DNA from: JAMLIA01 sp039810005
Lineage (GTDB): Bacteria > Chloroflexota > Chloroflexia > Thermomicrobiales > CFX8
Direction of reading: 5' to 3'
DNA length: 64,000 nt
Assembly (NCBI GenBank): GCA_039810005.1
Contig: JBDHWD010000006.1
Span: forward strand, 1-64,000
The notes under the pieces: generated by a model
What the model was told of the DNA's origin: nothing
Database searches by the model: none
What the model saw: the letters and a program-made list of their open reading frames with translations, nothing else
Part shown: positions 34,658 to 43,332 of the stretch, piece by piece
How the letters are laid out: each line of letters begins with the position of its first letter
Numbering within the stretch: the stretch's first letter is position 1
Translations under genes and position numbers: made by a program

Positions 34658-35176
34658 ATGAGTGAAGCCATCGGACAGGAGAGTGCTTATCGCGTGCGCA
34701 GTCGTCGACTCCACGTCGTCGTTCGTACGCTCTACGGCGGATCGCGCCCGGATGCGCCGATCGGCTCGGTGATCGACACGGCGGCGTGGCAGCGCCTCCG
34801 TCCCGTGATCGTTGCGCGTGGGTGGGAGCAGCGGGTCATCATCAGCGTCAAGCTGGCTCACACGCTGATATTCCTCGTTCTCTCCAGTGTCATCGTCCGG
34901 TTCGCCTGGTCGGGAGTGCATGGGAGGTGGGCACGCTGGATGGGGCTGACGCTGGCGGCCGTCGGCATCGAGACTGCGGTGATCATCGCCAATGGCGGGC
35001 GCTGTCCGCTGTCCGGCATCGTCGAGGACCTGGGGGCCGAGAGCGGGACCGTTTCGGACATCTTTCTGCCCGGCTGGATTGCCCGTCGTATCCCGCACGT
35101 TTCGAGCGCCCTGATCGCCGCCGGACTGCTCGGCCTGCTCGTCCGGCGGCTGATACGTCGCTACTCTCCGGCGTAG
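34658..35176 (+). CDS. Small integral membrane protein, unknown function
   Basis: 172 residues from ATG 34658; an open stretch upstream overlaps the pheA start and has no ribosome binding site. Three hydrophobic helices are visible: about residues 66-84 (LAHTLIFLVLSSVIVRFAW), 93-110 (GLTLAAVGIETAVIIANG) and 145-162 (LIAAGLLGLLVRRL). The motif NGGRCPLSGIVEDLG between helices 2 and 3 recalls the NGxxCPLT pattern of small DUF2784-like proteins. The N-terminal 60 residues are basic and soluble. The 3' end overlaps the VOC gene on the other strand by 16 bases. Confidence 0.65.
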   Translation: MSEAIGQESAYRVRSRRLHVVVRTLYGGSRPDAPIGSVIDTAAWQRLRPVIVARGWEQRVIISVKLAHTLIFLVLSSVIVRFAWSGVHGRWARWMGLTLAAVGIETAVIIANGGRCPLSGIVEDLGAESGTVSDIFLPGWIARRIPHVSSALIAAGLLGLLVRRLIRRYSPA

Positions 35177-35625
35177 GCGCGCTCGATGGTCGCGATGTCG
35201 ATCTTTTGCATCTTCAGCATCGCCTGCGTCGCGCGGGAATTGCCTTCGGGATCGCCACTGGAAACCAGCTCAAGGAGCCGGGTCGGCGTGATTTGCCACG
35301 AAACGCCGTACTTGTCCTTCAGCCAGCCGCACTGGCTCTCCTCGCCGCCGTCTGCCGTCAACGCATCCCAGAGTCGGTCGACCTCCTCCTGAGATTCACA
35401 GCGCACCATGAACGACGTTGCCTCGGTGAACTGGAATTCCGGCCCGCCGTTGATCGTCATGAACTGCTGGCCGCAGATCCGGAACGACGTCGAGATGACG
35501 TTGCCGGTTTGTGGATCGCGCATTCCACTGAGGATTTCGGAATCCTCAAAGAGCGAGACGTAGAACTCGGTTGCTTCCTCGGCCGTTCCATCGAACCACA
35601 GGCAGGGGACGATCTTCTGTGTCAC
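35161..35625 (-). CDS. VOC / PhnB-like (3-demethylubiquinone methyltransferase-type) protein
   Basis: 154 residues. Starts KIVPCLWFDGTAEEATEFYVSLF and continues with QQFMTINGGPEFQFTEATSFMV, EVDRLWDALTADGGEESQCGWLKDKYGVSWQITP and MLKMQKIDIATIERAY, the full pattern of the small VOC proteins once labelled 3-demethylubiquinone-9 3-methyltransferase. No methyltransferase motif is present, so that label is historical; the function is unknown. Start GTG 35623-35625 with GGAGC upstream. Single gene. Confidence 0.88.
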   Translation of the reverse strand: MTQKIVPCLWFDGTAEEATEFYVSLFEDSEILSGMRDPQTGNVISTSFRICGQQFMTINGGPEFQFTEATSFMVRCESQEEVDRLWDALTADGGEESQCGWLKDKYGVSWQITPTRLLELVSSGDPEGNSRATQAMLKMQKIDIATIERAYAGE

Positions 35626-35885
35626 GGTTCTGCTCCTTCATCACTGGCCCCGGCTCCGCTGCCGGTGCCGTATCCGCTCCGTTGTAACCTGGTCGAACGA
35701 GCGCGACCGAATTCGACAAGGACAACGACAGAGCCGCTTTCCGTGTCGGTGCGTGGCGGTATGCATCAGCATCCACGCCCGATATGATCTCGCGGTGTGC
35801 AGGCCTCATGCACGTTGACGCGGCGCTCGAAGTCAACGTGCCAGCCACAGGCCGCGCGGTGCGGCGATACGAGGGTGAGGGATCG

Positions 35886-37112
35886 ATGGCAAATCAGGCG
35901 GATCGCAGGCTCCTCGCAGCAGCGCGCTGGCTCGCCAACACGGCCCGGATCGTGCCGGGGCGCGAGGACGTTCAGGATCCATACCGCTACCCCGTGCCGC
36001 AGGGAGGCTACCTCGGTGCCGTGCGCAACGAGTACGACACGCGAACCGGAGTCTGGTACCTGAACGGGCCCGTCTGGCACACGGGCCAGTCTATTCGGGC
36101 TGTTCTGATTGCCTGGCGGCGCACCGGCGACCCGGCGCTGTTGAAGGCCGCGCTGGCGATGGGTGAGTACATTGCTCGAAACGTCGTCAGCGATCCTGAC
36201 GACCCCGACTACGGGCTGCTGCTGGCCTACGAGGGGGACAACGTCACCGTCAACAACCAGACGGTGCTGGAGACGCTGCCGGGACTCCTCGATCTTGCTG
36301 ACGCGACTGATGACGAGAGCTGGCTCGATCTGGCCCGCCGCGCTGCGGACGTCGTGCTGCGGGGCTTCCTGCCGGACGAAGGGCTCGTCGTCGACCACTA
36401 CCACGTCGCCGAACGCCGCTTCTTCCACGATCGTGACAATCCATTGCCGGGCCGCATCATGCTCGACGACGCAGCGCTCGTTATGCTGACGGAGCGCACC
36501 GGCGATGCTCGCTATCGCGACGCGTTCCTTGCGATGGCCGAACGCGGGCTACGCGAAGAGGACCCGCCGGGAACGTGGATCGTCTTCCCGCCGTGGCACC
36601 GTGACACGGGCCGGCAACATATCCGCTGTAGCTGGTGGTGGGGCCGACCGATGCTGACCGCATATGATCTGACCGGCGATCGTCGATTCCTCGACGCGGC
36701 TGTCCGGGCGGGCACGTGGTATCTGGACAACCAGAACCTCGATGGTGGCTTCTATTACGCGACGTTACGCGATGGTCGTCACGGATCCTTCGCGCTGGCG
36801 ACGAGCGGCGCGGCGGTCGCGGCCATCCTGTGGGCCGATCTCCACGCTCGCACGAACGATCCGGTCTATCTCGAGGCCATTGGCCGCAGCCTGCGCTTTC
36901 TCGCTGCGGCGCAGTTCAGCGATGAGGCCGACGATCCAAGCGTTCGCGGCGCGCTCTGGGAAACGCTCAACGTCCCGGATGGAACAACGAGGCCCGGATT
37001 CCGGGTACGCGACATCGCCTCCATCTTTGCTGTGCGCGCCTGGGATCGACTGATCACGGACCAGCTGATTCCCGACGAGATCGCGCCGCTCAACAACGCC
37101 ATGCCCTGGTAG
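35886..37112 (+). CDS. Alpha/alpha-toroid glycoside hydrolase or epimerase-like protein
   Basis: 408 residues from ATG 35886 (GTGAGGGA upstream). Alternating helices with recurring short motifs (WHTGQSIRAVLIAWRRTGDPALL, VLETLPGLLDLADATDDESWLDLARRA, LDDAALVMLTERTGDARYRDA, MLTAYDLTGDRRFLDAAVRAG, GAAVAAILWADLHARTNDPVYLEA) indicate a six-hairpin or AGE-type toroid. No signal peptide. No catalytic pair matches a named family that I can recognise, so substrate and reaction are open; unsaturated glucuronyl hydrolase-like, cellobiose epimerase-like or lanthionine cyclase-like folds are all possible. Alone on its strand. Confidence 0.6.
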   Translation: MANQADRRLLAAARWLANTARIVPGREDVQDPYRYPVPQGGYLGAVRNEYDTRTGVWYLNGPVWHTGQSIRAVLIAWRRTGDPALLKAALAMGEYIARNVVSDPDDPDYGLLLAYEGDNVTVNNQTVLETLPGLLDLADATDDESWLDLARRAADVVLRGFLPDEGLVVDHYHVAERRFFHDRDNPLPGRIMLDDAALVMLTERTGDARYRDAFLAMAERGLREEDPPGTWIVFPPWHRDTGRQHIRCSWWWGRPMLTAYDLTGDRRFLDAAVRAGTWYLDNQNLDGGFYYATLRDGRHGSFALATSGAAVAAILWADLHARTNDPVYLEAIGRSLRFLAAAQFSDEADDPSVRGALWETLNVPDGTTRPGFRVRDIASIFAVRAWDRLITDQLIPDEIAPLNNAMPW

Positions 37113-37132
37113 GCCCGTTCCGGAGTACAGGC

Positions 37133-38518
37133 TCAGTGCCGCGTCAGGCGCTCAACGAGCGACGTGCCGTCCGGCGCGACGCCGGTCGCTTCGGCCCTGC
37201 GGTCGATCTGGGCGAAGCCGCGCTGTACGAAGCGCACGCCGAGGAAGCGCAATGGCTCCGGCTCCCATTTTCGGCCCGTGCGGTTGATGAACGGCAGATG
37301 TGTGATGTCGCTGTCGGTCTGCGTGATCATGTCAGCCAGAATGCGGCCGAACAGGTTGGACGGTCCGACGCCGGTGCCGGTGTACCCATAGGCGGCGGCC
37401 AGGCCATCCTTCGGGTCGTAACTGACGGTCGGAACGTAATCTCGCGGCCAGCCCAATGGGCCACCCCAGCTATGGGTAAACCGCACATCCTTCAGCATCG
37501 GAAACCACGCGCGCACGTCATCCTGCAGCATCCCGAGCGTCGGTCTGTGGCGGTCATACTCGTCGCGGATGCGTGAGCCAAGGTGATACGGCGCGCCGCG
37601 GCCACCAAACAGCACCCGGCCATCGGCAGTATGCGTCAGGTACTTCACCATGTTCGTCGCCGACGAGAGTCCCTCACGCGCCTCCCACCCAATCTGCTGC
37701 CAGTCAGTCTCGGAGAGCGGCTCGGTGAGCGTGATTAGCGAGTAGACCGGCATCACCTTGCGCCGCATCTCCGGGAAGCGCGATAGATACGACTCGCCGG
37801 CCAGCACGATTGTCTTCGCCCGCGTGTGGCCGCCTGCGGTGTGCAGTGCCGGATAGGCGCCGGTCGTCCAGCCGACGACTGGCGACTGTTCGTAGATTGT
37901 CGCGCCATGGCGCTCAACGGCGCGCGCCAGCCCGCGGGCCAGCTTGGCTGGATGGATCTTCGCGCCGTGGCGCTGATGGTGCCCGCCGAGTGCGCCGGCG
38001 ACAGCAACGCGCTCTGCCACCTGGTCGGCGTCGAGCACGACCGAGTCGTCGCCGAAGCCGAATTCTTCAAGCGTGCGTTGCTCGCCACGCAGCAGGTCCA
38101 GCTGGTAGGGACTGCGCGCCACGCGCGTGTAGCCACCATGCACGTAATCCATGTCGATGCCTTCGCGTTCGGCGACACCGGCGATCTCGTCGAGGACCGT
38201 TCCGATCGCACGCTGCACGTCAATGGCCGGCTGCCGCCCGAAGAGCTGCGCCATGCGCCGCAGGCCGACTGGAAAGCGGTTGCCCACGGTGCCGCCGTTG
38301 CGCCCGGATGCGCCGAATCCGGCGATCTCGCTCTCCAGAATCGCCACCTTCAGCGACGGCTCGCGCTGCAGAAGATAATAGGCCGTCCACAGGCCAGTGA
38401 AGCCGGCCCCGAGGATAGCCACATCGACATCGACCGTCCCGCGCAGCGATGGCCGCGGCGTGAGATCGTCGCCACAGGTCTCGAGCCAGAAGCTATAGGA
38501 CGCGTAGTTCTTCCCCAC
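37133..38518 (-). CDS. FAD-dependent oxidoreductase, DAO / gamma-glutamylputrescine oxidase type
   Basis: 461 residues from GTG 38516-38518 (GGAGGGTG just before it). The N-terminal YASYSFWLETCGDDLTPRPSL is the amine-oxidase lead-in of the PuuB/OrdL group, followed by dinucleotide fold VDVAILGAGFTGLWTAYYL (about 30-48), LESEIAGFGASGRNGG and, late, FTHSWGGPLGWPRDYVP and GYTGTGVGPSNLFGRI. These enzymes oxidise secondary or primary amines of amino-acid or polyamine type with FAD. Substrate unknown. Confidence 0.87.
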   Translation of the reverse strand: MGKNYASYSFWLETCGDDLTPRPSLRGTVDVDVAILGAGFTGLWTAYYLLQREPSLKVAILESEIAGFGASGRNGGTVGNRFPVGLRRMAQLFGRQPAIDVQRAIGTVLDEIAGVAEREGIDMDYVHGGYTRVARSPYQLDLLRGEQRTLEEFGFGDDSVVLDADQVAERVAVAGALGGHHQRHGAKIHPAKLARGLARAVERHGATIYEQSPVVGWTTGAYPALHTAGGHTRAKTIVLAGESYLSRFPEMRRKVMPVYSLITLTEPLSETDWQQIGWEAREGLSSATNMVKYLTHTADGRVLFGGRGAPYHLGSRIRDEYDRHRPTLGMLQDDVRAWFPMLKDVRFTHSWGGPLGWPRDYVPTVSYDPKDGLAAAYGYTGTGVGPSNLFGRILADMITQTDSDITHLPFINRTGRKWEPEPLRFLGVRFVQRGFAQIDRRAEATGVAPDGTSLVERLTRH

Positions 38519-38590
38519 GCCACCCTCCCCGTTCGCGCGAATGCGCTGCAGTCGATGTCGGACCATGTCACGCGCGGTCCGGCACTGACG

Positions 38591-39034
38591 CTACTTGGCC
38601 GGGATCGGTGTGAGGACGAAGACCGGAATCTCCCGCGTAGTCTTCGCCTGGTAGTCAGCATACGGAGGATAGGCGGCAACGGCGCGTTCCCACCACTGGG
38701 CCTTTTCCTCTCCGGTGACTTCGCGAGCCAGATAGTCCCGCTTGACCGGGCCATCCTGCAGTTCGACGTGCGGGTTGGCAACGAGGTTGTAGTACCAGAC
38801 GGGATGTTGGGGTGCACCGCCGCGCGAGGCGACGACCGCGTACTCGCCCTCGTGCTCGACGCGCATCAGCGGCGTCTTGCGCAGCTTGCCGGTCTTTGCG
38901 CCCACAGAGGTCACGACGACGACCGGCAAGCCGTTCAGCGTCGTCCCCTTGATGCCTCCCGACCGCTCGTACAGCTCGGCCTGCTCACGTGCCCAATCGG
39001 ACGTACTCGGCGCGTATTCGCCCTTGAGTGGCAT
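38591..39034 (-). CDS. Deazaflavin (F420)-dependent nitroreductase family protein
   Basis: 147 residues. DDN-like split-barrel protein: GLPVVVVTSVGAKTGKLRKTPLM, EGEYAVVASRGGAPQHPVWYYNLVANP and a late YPPYADYQAKT segment are typical. Family members use F420H2 to reduce quinones, nitro compounds or enones. No F420 synthesis genes are in this window, so cofactor use rests on family membership. ATG 39032-39034 with AAAGGAG at good spacing. Ends 72 bases before the oxidoreductase start on the same strand. Confidence 0.9.
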   Translation of the reverse strand: MPLKGEYAPSTSDWAREQAELYERSGGIKGTTLNGLPVVVVTSVGAKTGKLRKTPLMRVEHEGEYAVVASRGGAPQHPVWYYNLVANPHVELQDGPVKRDYLAREVTGEEKAQWWERAVAAYPPYADYQAKTTREIPVFVLTPIPAK

Positions 39035-39357
39035 ATTCGTACTCCTTTGTTCCGTGATGCGTCGACCGCGCCTGCACCTGGCTCGCCCGCGCAGGTCAGG
39101 GCGGGCGACGCCGGTTCAGTGTTCATCGTATCCACCGGCGATGCTCCCGCAGACACCATACCGACTATACCCGCACACGCGTGGTCTGATTGCTCTGTCT
39201 CACAGACGACCGCGACTCGTACGTTCGTCGCGGAGATGCTCACGGAGGCGGATCACCTGGTCATGGTCGCCATCCGTGGTGTCAAGGCGCTGGAACAATT
39301 GGCGACCAGCTCGCCCAACTTCCTGGTTCGTCCCGCTCTGGGCGAGCGCGCTGGAGG
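39035..39357. other. Gene-less stretch, possibly holding a gene scrap
   Basis: About 320 bases between the F420-type gene and the decayed lipoprotein gene. On the plus strand, 39213-39361 reads as plausible protein (EMLTEADHLVMVAIRGVKAL, LATSSPNFLVRPALGERAGG, stop) but has no start or ribosome binding site, so it may be the tail of a lost gene. Nothing else is seen. Confidence 0.3.
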
Positions 39358-39879
39358 CTAGCGCAGGAAGTCGATGCCGTATTTGTTGAACAGGCAGTCG
39401 ACGATGTCATTTGACACCTGCGAGACAACGGCGTCCTTCTGTGCGCTGTCTGAGCCGGAGAGGACGATTAACTCGCTATGGGTGAGGGTCTTGCTGACGT
39501 CGATCTCGCACAGGCTGGCGTCTTTGATGATCGGGTCGAGCAGGAAGACGATCGGTCCAGGTATCTGCGTCTCGAGGCAGGTACGCATCACCGCCTGGGT
39601 GAACGACGTGTCGTCCATCGACAGACTGATCAGCAGCGCTGGCGTCAGTCTGCCCTCCAGGCGGCCCTGAACCGAGTACCCGTCTCGACCGCGACGGTCG
39701 GCGGAATGAACGGGATCGGCGCAGGAGTTGGACGTGGTATCGGCGTTGACGTGGGGGCGGCGTCGGTGCCGAGGCTGCTCAGCGGCGAACGGGCTGCAAG
39801 CAACAGCAGCGCGATGCTGGGAGTCAGGCCGGGGATGTACGACGGGCGATCCCTCAGCACCCCCAGTCGCTGACTGCAA
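39358..39879 (-). pseudogene. Frameshifted paralog of the small lipoprotein next door
   Basis: The 3' half (about 39358-39680) codes for a segment aligning well with the intact neighbour at 39930: TPALLISLSMDDTSFTQAVM and CLETQIPGP here, TPAMVQELRDGKTDSATGVY and CLETALPAS there, with cysteines in step. The matching 5' half, a weak hydrophobic segment and a Pro/Thr-rich linker (TDAAPTSTPIPRPTPAPIP), lies in another frame that stops at 39645. The frames cross near 39650-39700, so one indel has split the gene. The signal region also lacks a lipobox and a clear start. Confidence 0.5.
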
Positions 39880-39903
39880 CGCGACGCCCGGTCAGGGCGT
39901 CGC
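39879..39903 (-). terminator. Hairpin after the small lipoprotein gene
   Basis: CGCGACGCCC (39879-39888) pairs perfectly with GGGCGTCGCG (39894-39903) around a 5-base loop, 26 bases beyond the lipoprotein stop. A T-tract is lacking, so termination strength is uncertain. Confidence 0.5.
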
Positions 39904-39929
39904 GCGGCGGGTATCGGCACGTCGTGAGG

Positions 39930-40436
39930 TTACTGCAGTGGGACGCCGAGCTGGTCGGAGACACACGCCAGGGTCGACTGTGTCAGCGTCTGGATCGTTT
40001 CCTGGTCCCCGCTCTCGATCTTCTGGACGTCAGCATCGGTCAGATCCTTACTGGCGGTCACGCCGCAGTCGGCCGTCTGCTGGATGATCGGCTCGGCCTG
40101 GGCGACCAGGCTAGCCGGTAGCGCTGTCTCGAGACAGTCACGATAGACGCCGGTGGCGCTGTCGGTCTTGCCGTCGCGCAGCTCCTGGACCATCGCCGGC
40201 GTTGTCTTTTCTTGCAGGCAGGTTCCGATCGCGCCTACCTCACCCATGCCAGTGGCTGGAGACGCAGTCGTGCCGGCCGGGCTGGTCGTCGCGGTGCTGC
40301 CGGTCGTGACGCTGGTCGCTGTCGCATCGTCAGTGCTATCGCCCCCGCAGGCGGCCAGCACCGCGATCAGTAGTACGGCGACTGCGCTCAGGAGCAGCAT
40401 GGACCAGATCGAGTGGTTGGCGGTTCGAGTGGACAT
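39930..40436 (-). CDS. Small secreted lipoprotein, unknown function
   Basis: 168 residues from ATG 40434-40436 (AAGGGAGA eight bases upstream). Signal peptide with helix SMLLLSAVAVLLIAVLAAC and lipobox LAAC (Cys near 32), a Thr/Ser/Ala-rich linker (about 35-70), then a small helical domain with regularly spaced cysteines (TCLQ, DCLE, DCGV, ACVS) that may form disulfides. I recognise no family. A frameshifted tandem paralog lies directly downstream. Confidence 0.75.
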   Translation of the reverse strand: MSTRTANHSIWSMLLLSAVAVLLIAVLAACGGDSTDDATATSVTTGSTATTSPAGTTASPATGMGEVGAIGTCLQEKTTPAMVQELRDGKTDSATGVYRDCLETALPASLVAQAEPIIQQTADCGVTASKDLTDADVQKIESGDQETIQTLTQSTLACVSDQLGVPLQ

Positions 40437-40570
40437 TCTCGCGATCTCCCTTGTCTCTCCGGTGATTCCCCGTGGTCGTATGGATCCCTTCGCGCCACGG
40501 TAGCGCATTCAGGGTCCTGCTCACGCACGAGCGGGGCCACGCGCGGCCAATCGGGTGAGAGGTTTCGGCT

Positions 40571-40757
40571 CAGATGGCGTTGAGGGCGGCGATGGGGAGG
40601 GGGATGTCGCTGGTCGAGCCAGCGATGGTCGCCGCCCGGCTCGACCTGGCTGGCGCGATGCGCGACAACCTTCAACGCCGCCTCATTGACGAGGTTGGTC
40701 AGGTCGGCCCCGGCGAAGCCGGACGTCACCGTGCTGACACTCGCGTTCGGCGCTGAG
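40571..40757 (-). pseudogene. Remnant of an FtsH-type AAA protease gene
   Basis: About 30 residues (GFAGADLTNLVNEAALKVVAHR) match the sensor-2 / lid region after the AAA module of FtsH (GFSGADLxNLxNEAAL). The sequence on either side does not continue as FtsH in any frame and no start or protease HEXXH motif is present. A short relic, probably left by a deletion or recombination. The flanking 40437-40570 and 40758-40948 show nothing else recognisable. Confidence 0.5.
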
Positions 40758-40948
40758 TTTTGAGACGATGGTGCCATTCAGGTTGAGGTGATGCTGGTCA
40801 TCGATCCCGTGACGCTGAGCCACAGGCTCGATCGAAATCTCCGATCGACTGTATCATCGGCTGGTCCATCCCGATCGCCCGCCGTTCACCTTCACTGGTG
40901 CGCTACAGCATGACCTCAATGTGATTACCGAAGGGGAGCTACACAGGC

Positions 40949-42511
40949 ATGGATCTCGCACTGGTCAACGGCAACCTGCTGACGATGGAGGATGCGCAGC
41001 CGACCGCCGAGGCGGCGCTCGTTCGCAATGGCCGGATCGCCCGCATCGGCACGTCGAGCGAGATCCGTCAGTCGGCAGGTGATGCGCACGTATTCGACTG
41101 TGACGGACGAACGGTCGTTCCCGGGCTGATCGACGGCCACGCGCACTTCGAGATGACGTGCTGCGCGCTGACGCACTGTCTCTCGCTCACGACGCCGCCA
41201 TACAACAGCCTCGCCTCGATCGCCGACATGATTCACGAGCGCGCCAGCACGACCCCGCCCGGCGAGTGGATTCTCGTCCGCGGGTCGTTCAATCTCTACG
41301 CCCGCGTCGACGAGGGACGGCTCTTCACCCGCCAGGAGCTCGACGCCATCTCGGACCAGCACCCGATCGTCGTGTATTCGTCGCTGCACGTCACGATGCT
41401 CAACACCCTTGCGTTGCAGCTGCTCGGCCTGTGGGATCGCGAGCCACCAATGGGCGTCGTCCTGCATCGCGCTGAGGATGGCACTCCCACCGGTGTCGTT
41501 ACCGAGGCCTGGGACCTGGTCCCGCCCTTCACGGTCGCGCAAGTTACAACGGCGATTCGTGCCCGTATGACCGACCTCTTCCTGGCCAATGGCGTGACGA
41601 CGATCCACAACCTGCCGTACTCGGCAGAGGACATCCTCGCCGTCCAGGATCTGCAGGCGTCGGGGGAGCTGCCGATTCGCTTCCGCATGTACTATCACGT
41701 GCCGCACCAGATTGACCTCGATGGCCTGCTGGCTATGGGCCTGCGGCCGGGCTTCGGCGACGATCGCCTGCGTTATGGCGGAGTCAAGATCTTCGTCGAC
41801 GGGGTTGGGCACGATGGCTACGGCAACCGCGTTTGGGACGTGAAGTGGGATCCGGCCGACCTCACCGAGTTCATCTGCCGTGTGCATGCCGCCGGCCAGC
41901 AACTATGGATGCACGTCTGCTCGCAGCCCTCCATTCACCTGGTGGCCGATGCCGTTGAGGAGGCGCTGCGCCGCCATCCAGCGCCGCACCGCCATCGCAT
42001 CGAGCACGCCGCCGACTACCTTATCGACGAGGCGGACATGCGGCGACTTCGCGATCTCGGCATCCGCATCGTGACGACGCCGCAGTTCATCTACGCCCAG
42101 GGCGACGTGCTGTCGCTGCCGAACAGCCAGCGCTACCCGCGCAAGTTCCGGTTGCGCACCCTGATCGACCACGGCTTCGAGGTGATCGGGTCGAGCGATA
42201 CGACCGGCAGCGTGCCGGACGGCATCGCGCCGCTGTTCAACATCGCCTGCGCCGTCACGCGCCGCACGCTCTCCGGCCGGCAGTACGTCCCGGAAGAGGC
42301 CATCACGGTCGAGGAAGCCTTCAAGCTCTTCACCCGCTGGCCGGCGGCCGGCACGTTCGAGGAGCGCGACAAAGGCTCGATTGCCGTCGGCAAGCTCGGG
42401 GATTTCACCGTCCTCTCCGACGATCCGCGGCGGGTCGCGCCGGACGCGCTCTTCGATCTGCGCGTCGAGGCGACGATCATCGGCGGCGATGTTGTTTGGA
42501 GGCGGGGGTGA
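40949..42511 (+). CDS. YtcJ-type amidohydrolase (amidohydrolase 3 family)
   Basis: 520 residues. Metal-dependent TIM-barrel amidohydrolase: starts DLALVNGNLLTMEDAQPTAEAAL, strand-1 motif VVPGLIDGHAHFEM with the H-x-H pair, then AEDILAVQDLQASG, GGVKIFVDGVGHDG, WMHVCSQPSIHLVADAVE, HRHRIEHAADYL and the late GSSDTTGSVPDGI. The full ligand set looks present. Family members hydrolyse diverse amides or imines; the substrate cannot be told. ATG 40949 follows AGGGGAGCT. Downstream is thpR, with its own promoter. Confidence 0.87.
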   Translation: MDLALVNGNLLTMEDAQPTAEAALVRNGRIARIGTSSEIRQSAGDAHVFDCDGRTVVPGLIDGHAHFEMTCCALTHCLSLTTPPYNSLASIADMIHERASTTPPGEWILVRGSFNLYARVDEGRLFTRQELDAISDQHPIVVYSSLHVTMLNTLALQLLGLWDREPPMGVVLHRAEDGTPTGVVTEAWDLVPPFTVAQVTTAIRARMTDLFLANGVTTIHNLPYSAEDILAVQDLQASGELPIRFRMYYHVPHQIDLDGLLAMGLRPGFGDDRLRYGGVKIFVDGVGHDGYGNRVWDVKWDPADLTEFICRVHAAGQQLWMHVCSQPSIHLVADAVEEALRRHPAPHRHRIEHAADYLIDEADMRRLRDLGIRIVTTPQFIYAQGDVLSLPNSQRYPRKFRLRTLIDHGFEVIGSSDTTGSVPDGIAPLFNIACAVTRRTLSGRQYVPEEAITVEEAFKLFTRWPAAGTFEERDKGSIAVGKLGDFTVLSDDPRRVAPDALFDLRVEATIIGGDVVWRRG

Positions 42512-42606
42512 GCGCGGTGCCGGTGCCAGAGTTCTGACGTACCTGAGGTCCGGATCGCGTGAGTTGATCGGGCCGGTCTATTCCAAGCCCGGCCAGGGTG
42601 GTGGAC

Positions 42607-42612
42607 TATACT
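42607..42612 (+). promoter_or_regulatory. Candidate -10 element giving a near-leaderless thpR mRNA
   Basis: TATACT at 42607-42612 ends only 8 bases before the thpR ATG at 42621, so transcription would start at or next to the ATG. There is no ribosome binding site before thpR, which fits. No good -35 is seen at 16-19 bases. Confidence 0.35.
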
Positions 42613-42620
42613 TAAGCGTT

Positions 42621-43256
42621 ATGGTGACGAACCGGCTGCGACGAACCAGCACGACGAAGCACGAGACCGCCGCCTGGCGCGTCTTCGCTGCTGTGCCGGT
42701 CAGCGACGCTGTCCGTGGGCAGATGCGTGACATCCAGAGCGCGCTCGCGCCACAGGGCTGGCCGATGCGCTGGGTGCGGCCGGAACTGGCTCACCTGACG
42801 CTACGGTTCTATGGCAATGTTGCGAGCGATCGAGTGCCAGACCTGGCATCGCAGATCGCGCCGGTCGCGCAGGCCGCTCGACCATTGAGGCTGGAAGCGT
42901 CGACAATTGGCGCGTTCCCGTCCGAGCATCGCCCGCGTGTTATCTGGCTCGGATTGGTGGGCGACGTCAAGCCGCTCGAAGCGCTCGCCGGAGCAGTGAC
43001 GTCCGCAACGAGTGCCTTCGGTCCGCCGGAGCGTCGCCCATTTGCGCCACACATTACGTTGGCGCGTCTGCGTGATGGCGCTGCCGCTCCGTCCGACTTC
43101 CGTGCTGTGGTGGATCGAATTACCCGCTGCGCTGTACCGTTCGTGGCCGACAGGTTGCAGCTCATTCGGAGTGAGCTGGGGCCCGGCGGACCGACCTACA
43201 CAACGATTCACGAGTGGCAACTGGGCGCACTTCCGGAGATTGACGATCACGGTTAG
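42621..43256 (+). CDS. thpR: RNA 2',3'-cyclic phosphodiesterase
   Basis: 211 residues from ATG 42621; the open stretch upstream is in the 3' end of the amidohydrolase in another frame. 2H phosphoesterase with both catalytic H-x-T-x motifs: HLTLRF near residue 56 and HITLAR near 139. Starts WRVFAAVPVSDAVRGQM as in the LigT/ThpR family. Opens 2',3'-cyclic phosphates on RNA ends; some homologs ligate tRNA halves. No ribosome binding site; possibly leaderless. 76 bases upstream of prfA on the same strand. Confidence 0.9.
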   Translation: MVTNRLRRTSTTKHETAAWRVFAAVPVSDAVRGQMRDIQSALAPQGWPMRWVRPELAHLTLRFYGNVASDRVPDLASQIAPVAQAARPLRLEASTIGAFPSEHRPRVIWLGLVGDVKPLEALAGAVTSATSAFGPPERRPFAPHITLARLRDGAAAPSDFRAVVDRITRCAVPFVADRLQLIRSELGPGGPTYTTIHEWQLGALPEIDDHG

Positions 43257-43332
43257 CGACCGCAGACATTGACGACAGAACGACATTCATTTCCGGCATC
43301 ATGCCGCTGACCTGCAGATCAGGAGTCTCCCA

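Noticed and set aside
37826..39361. 511-codon plus-strand open frame over the oxidoreductase and F420-type genes
   Set aside because: Both minus-strand genes have clear family motifs and ribosome binding sites; this frame is compositional. Only its last about 50 codons lie outside them, noted as a possible gene scrap.
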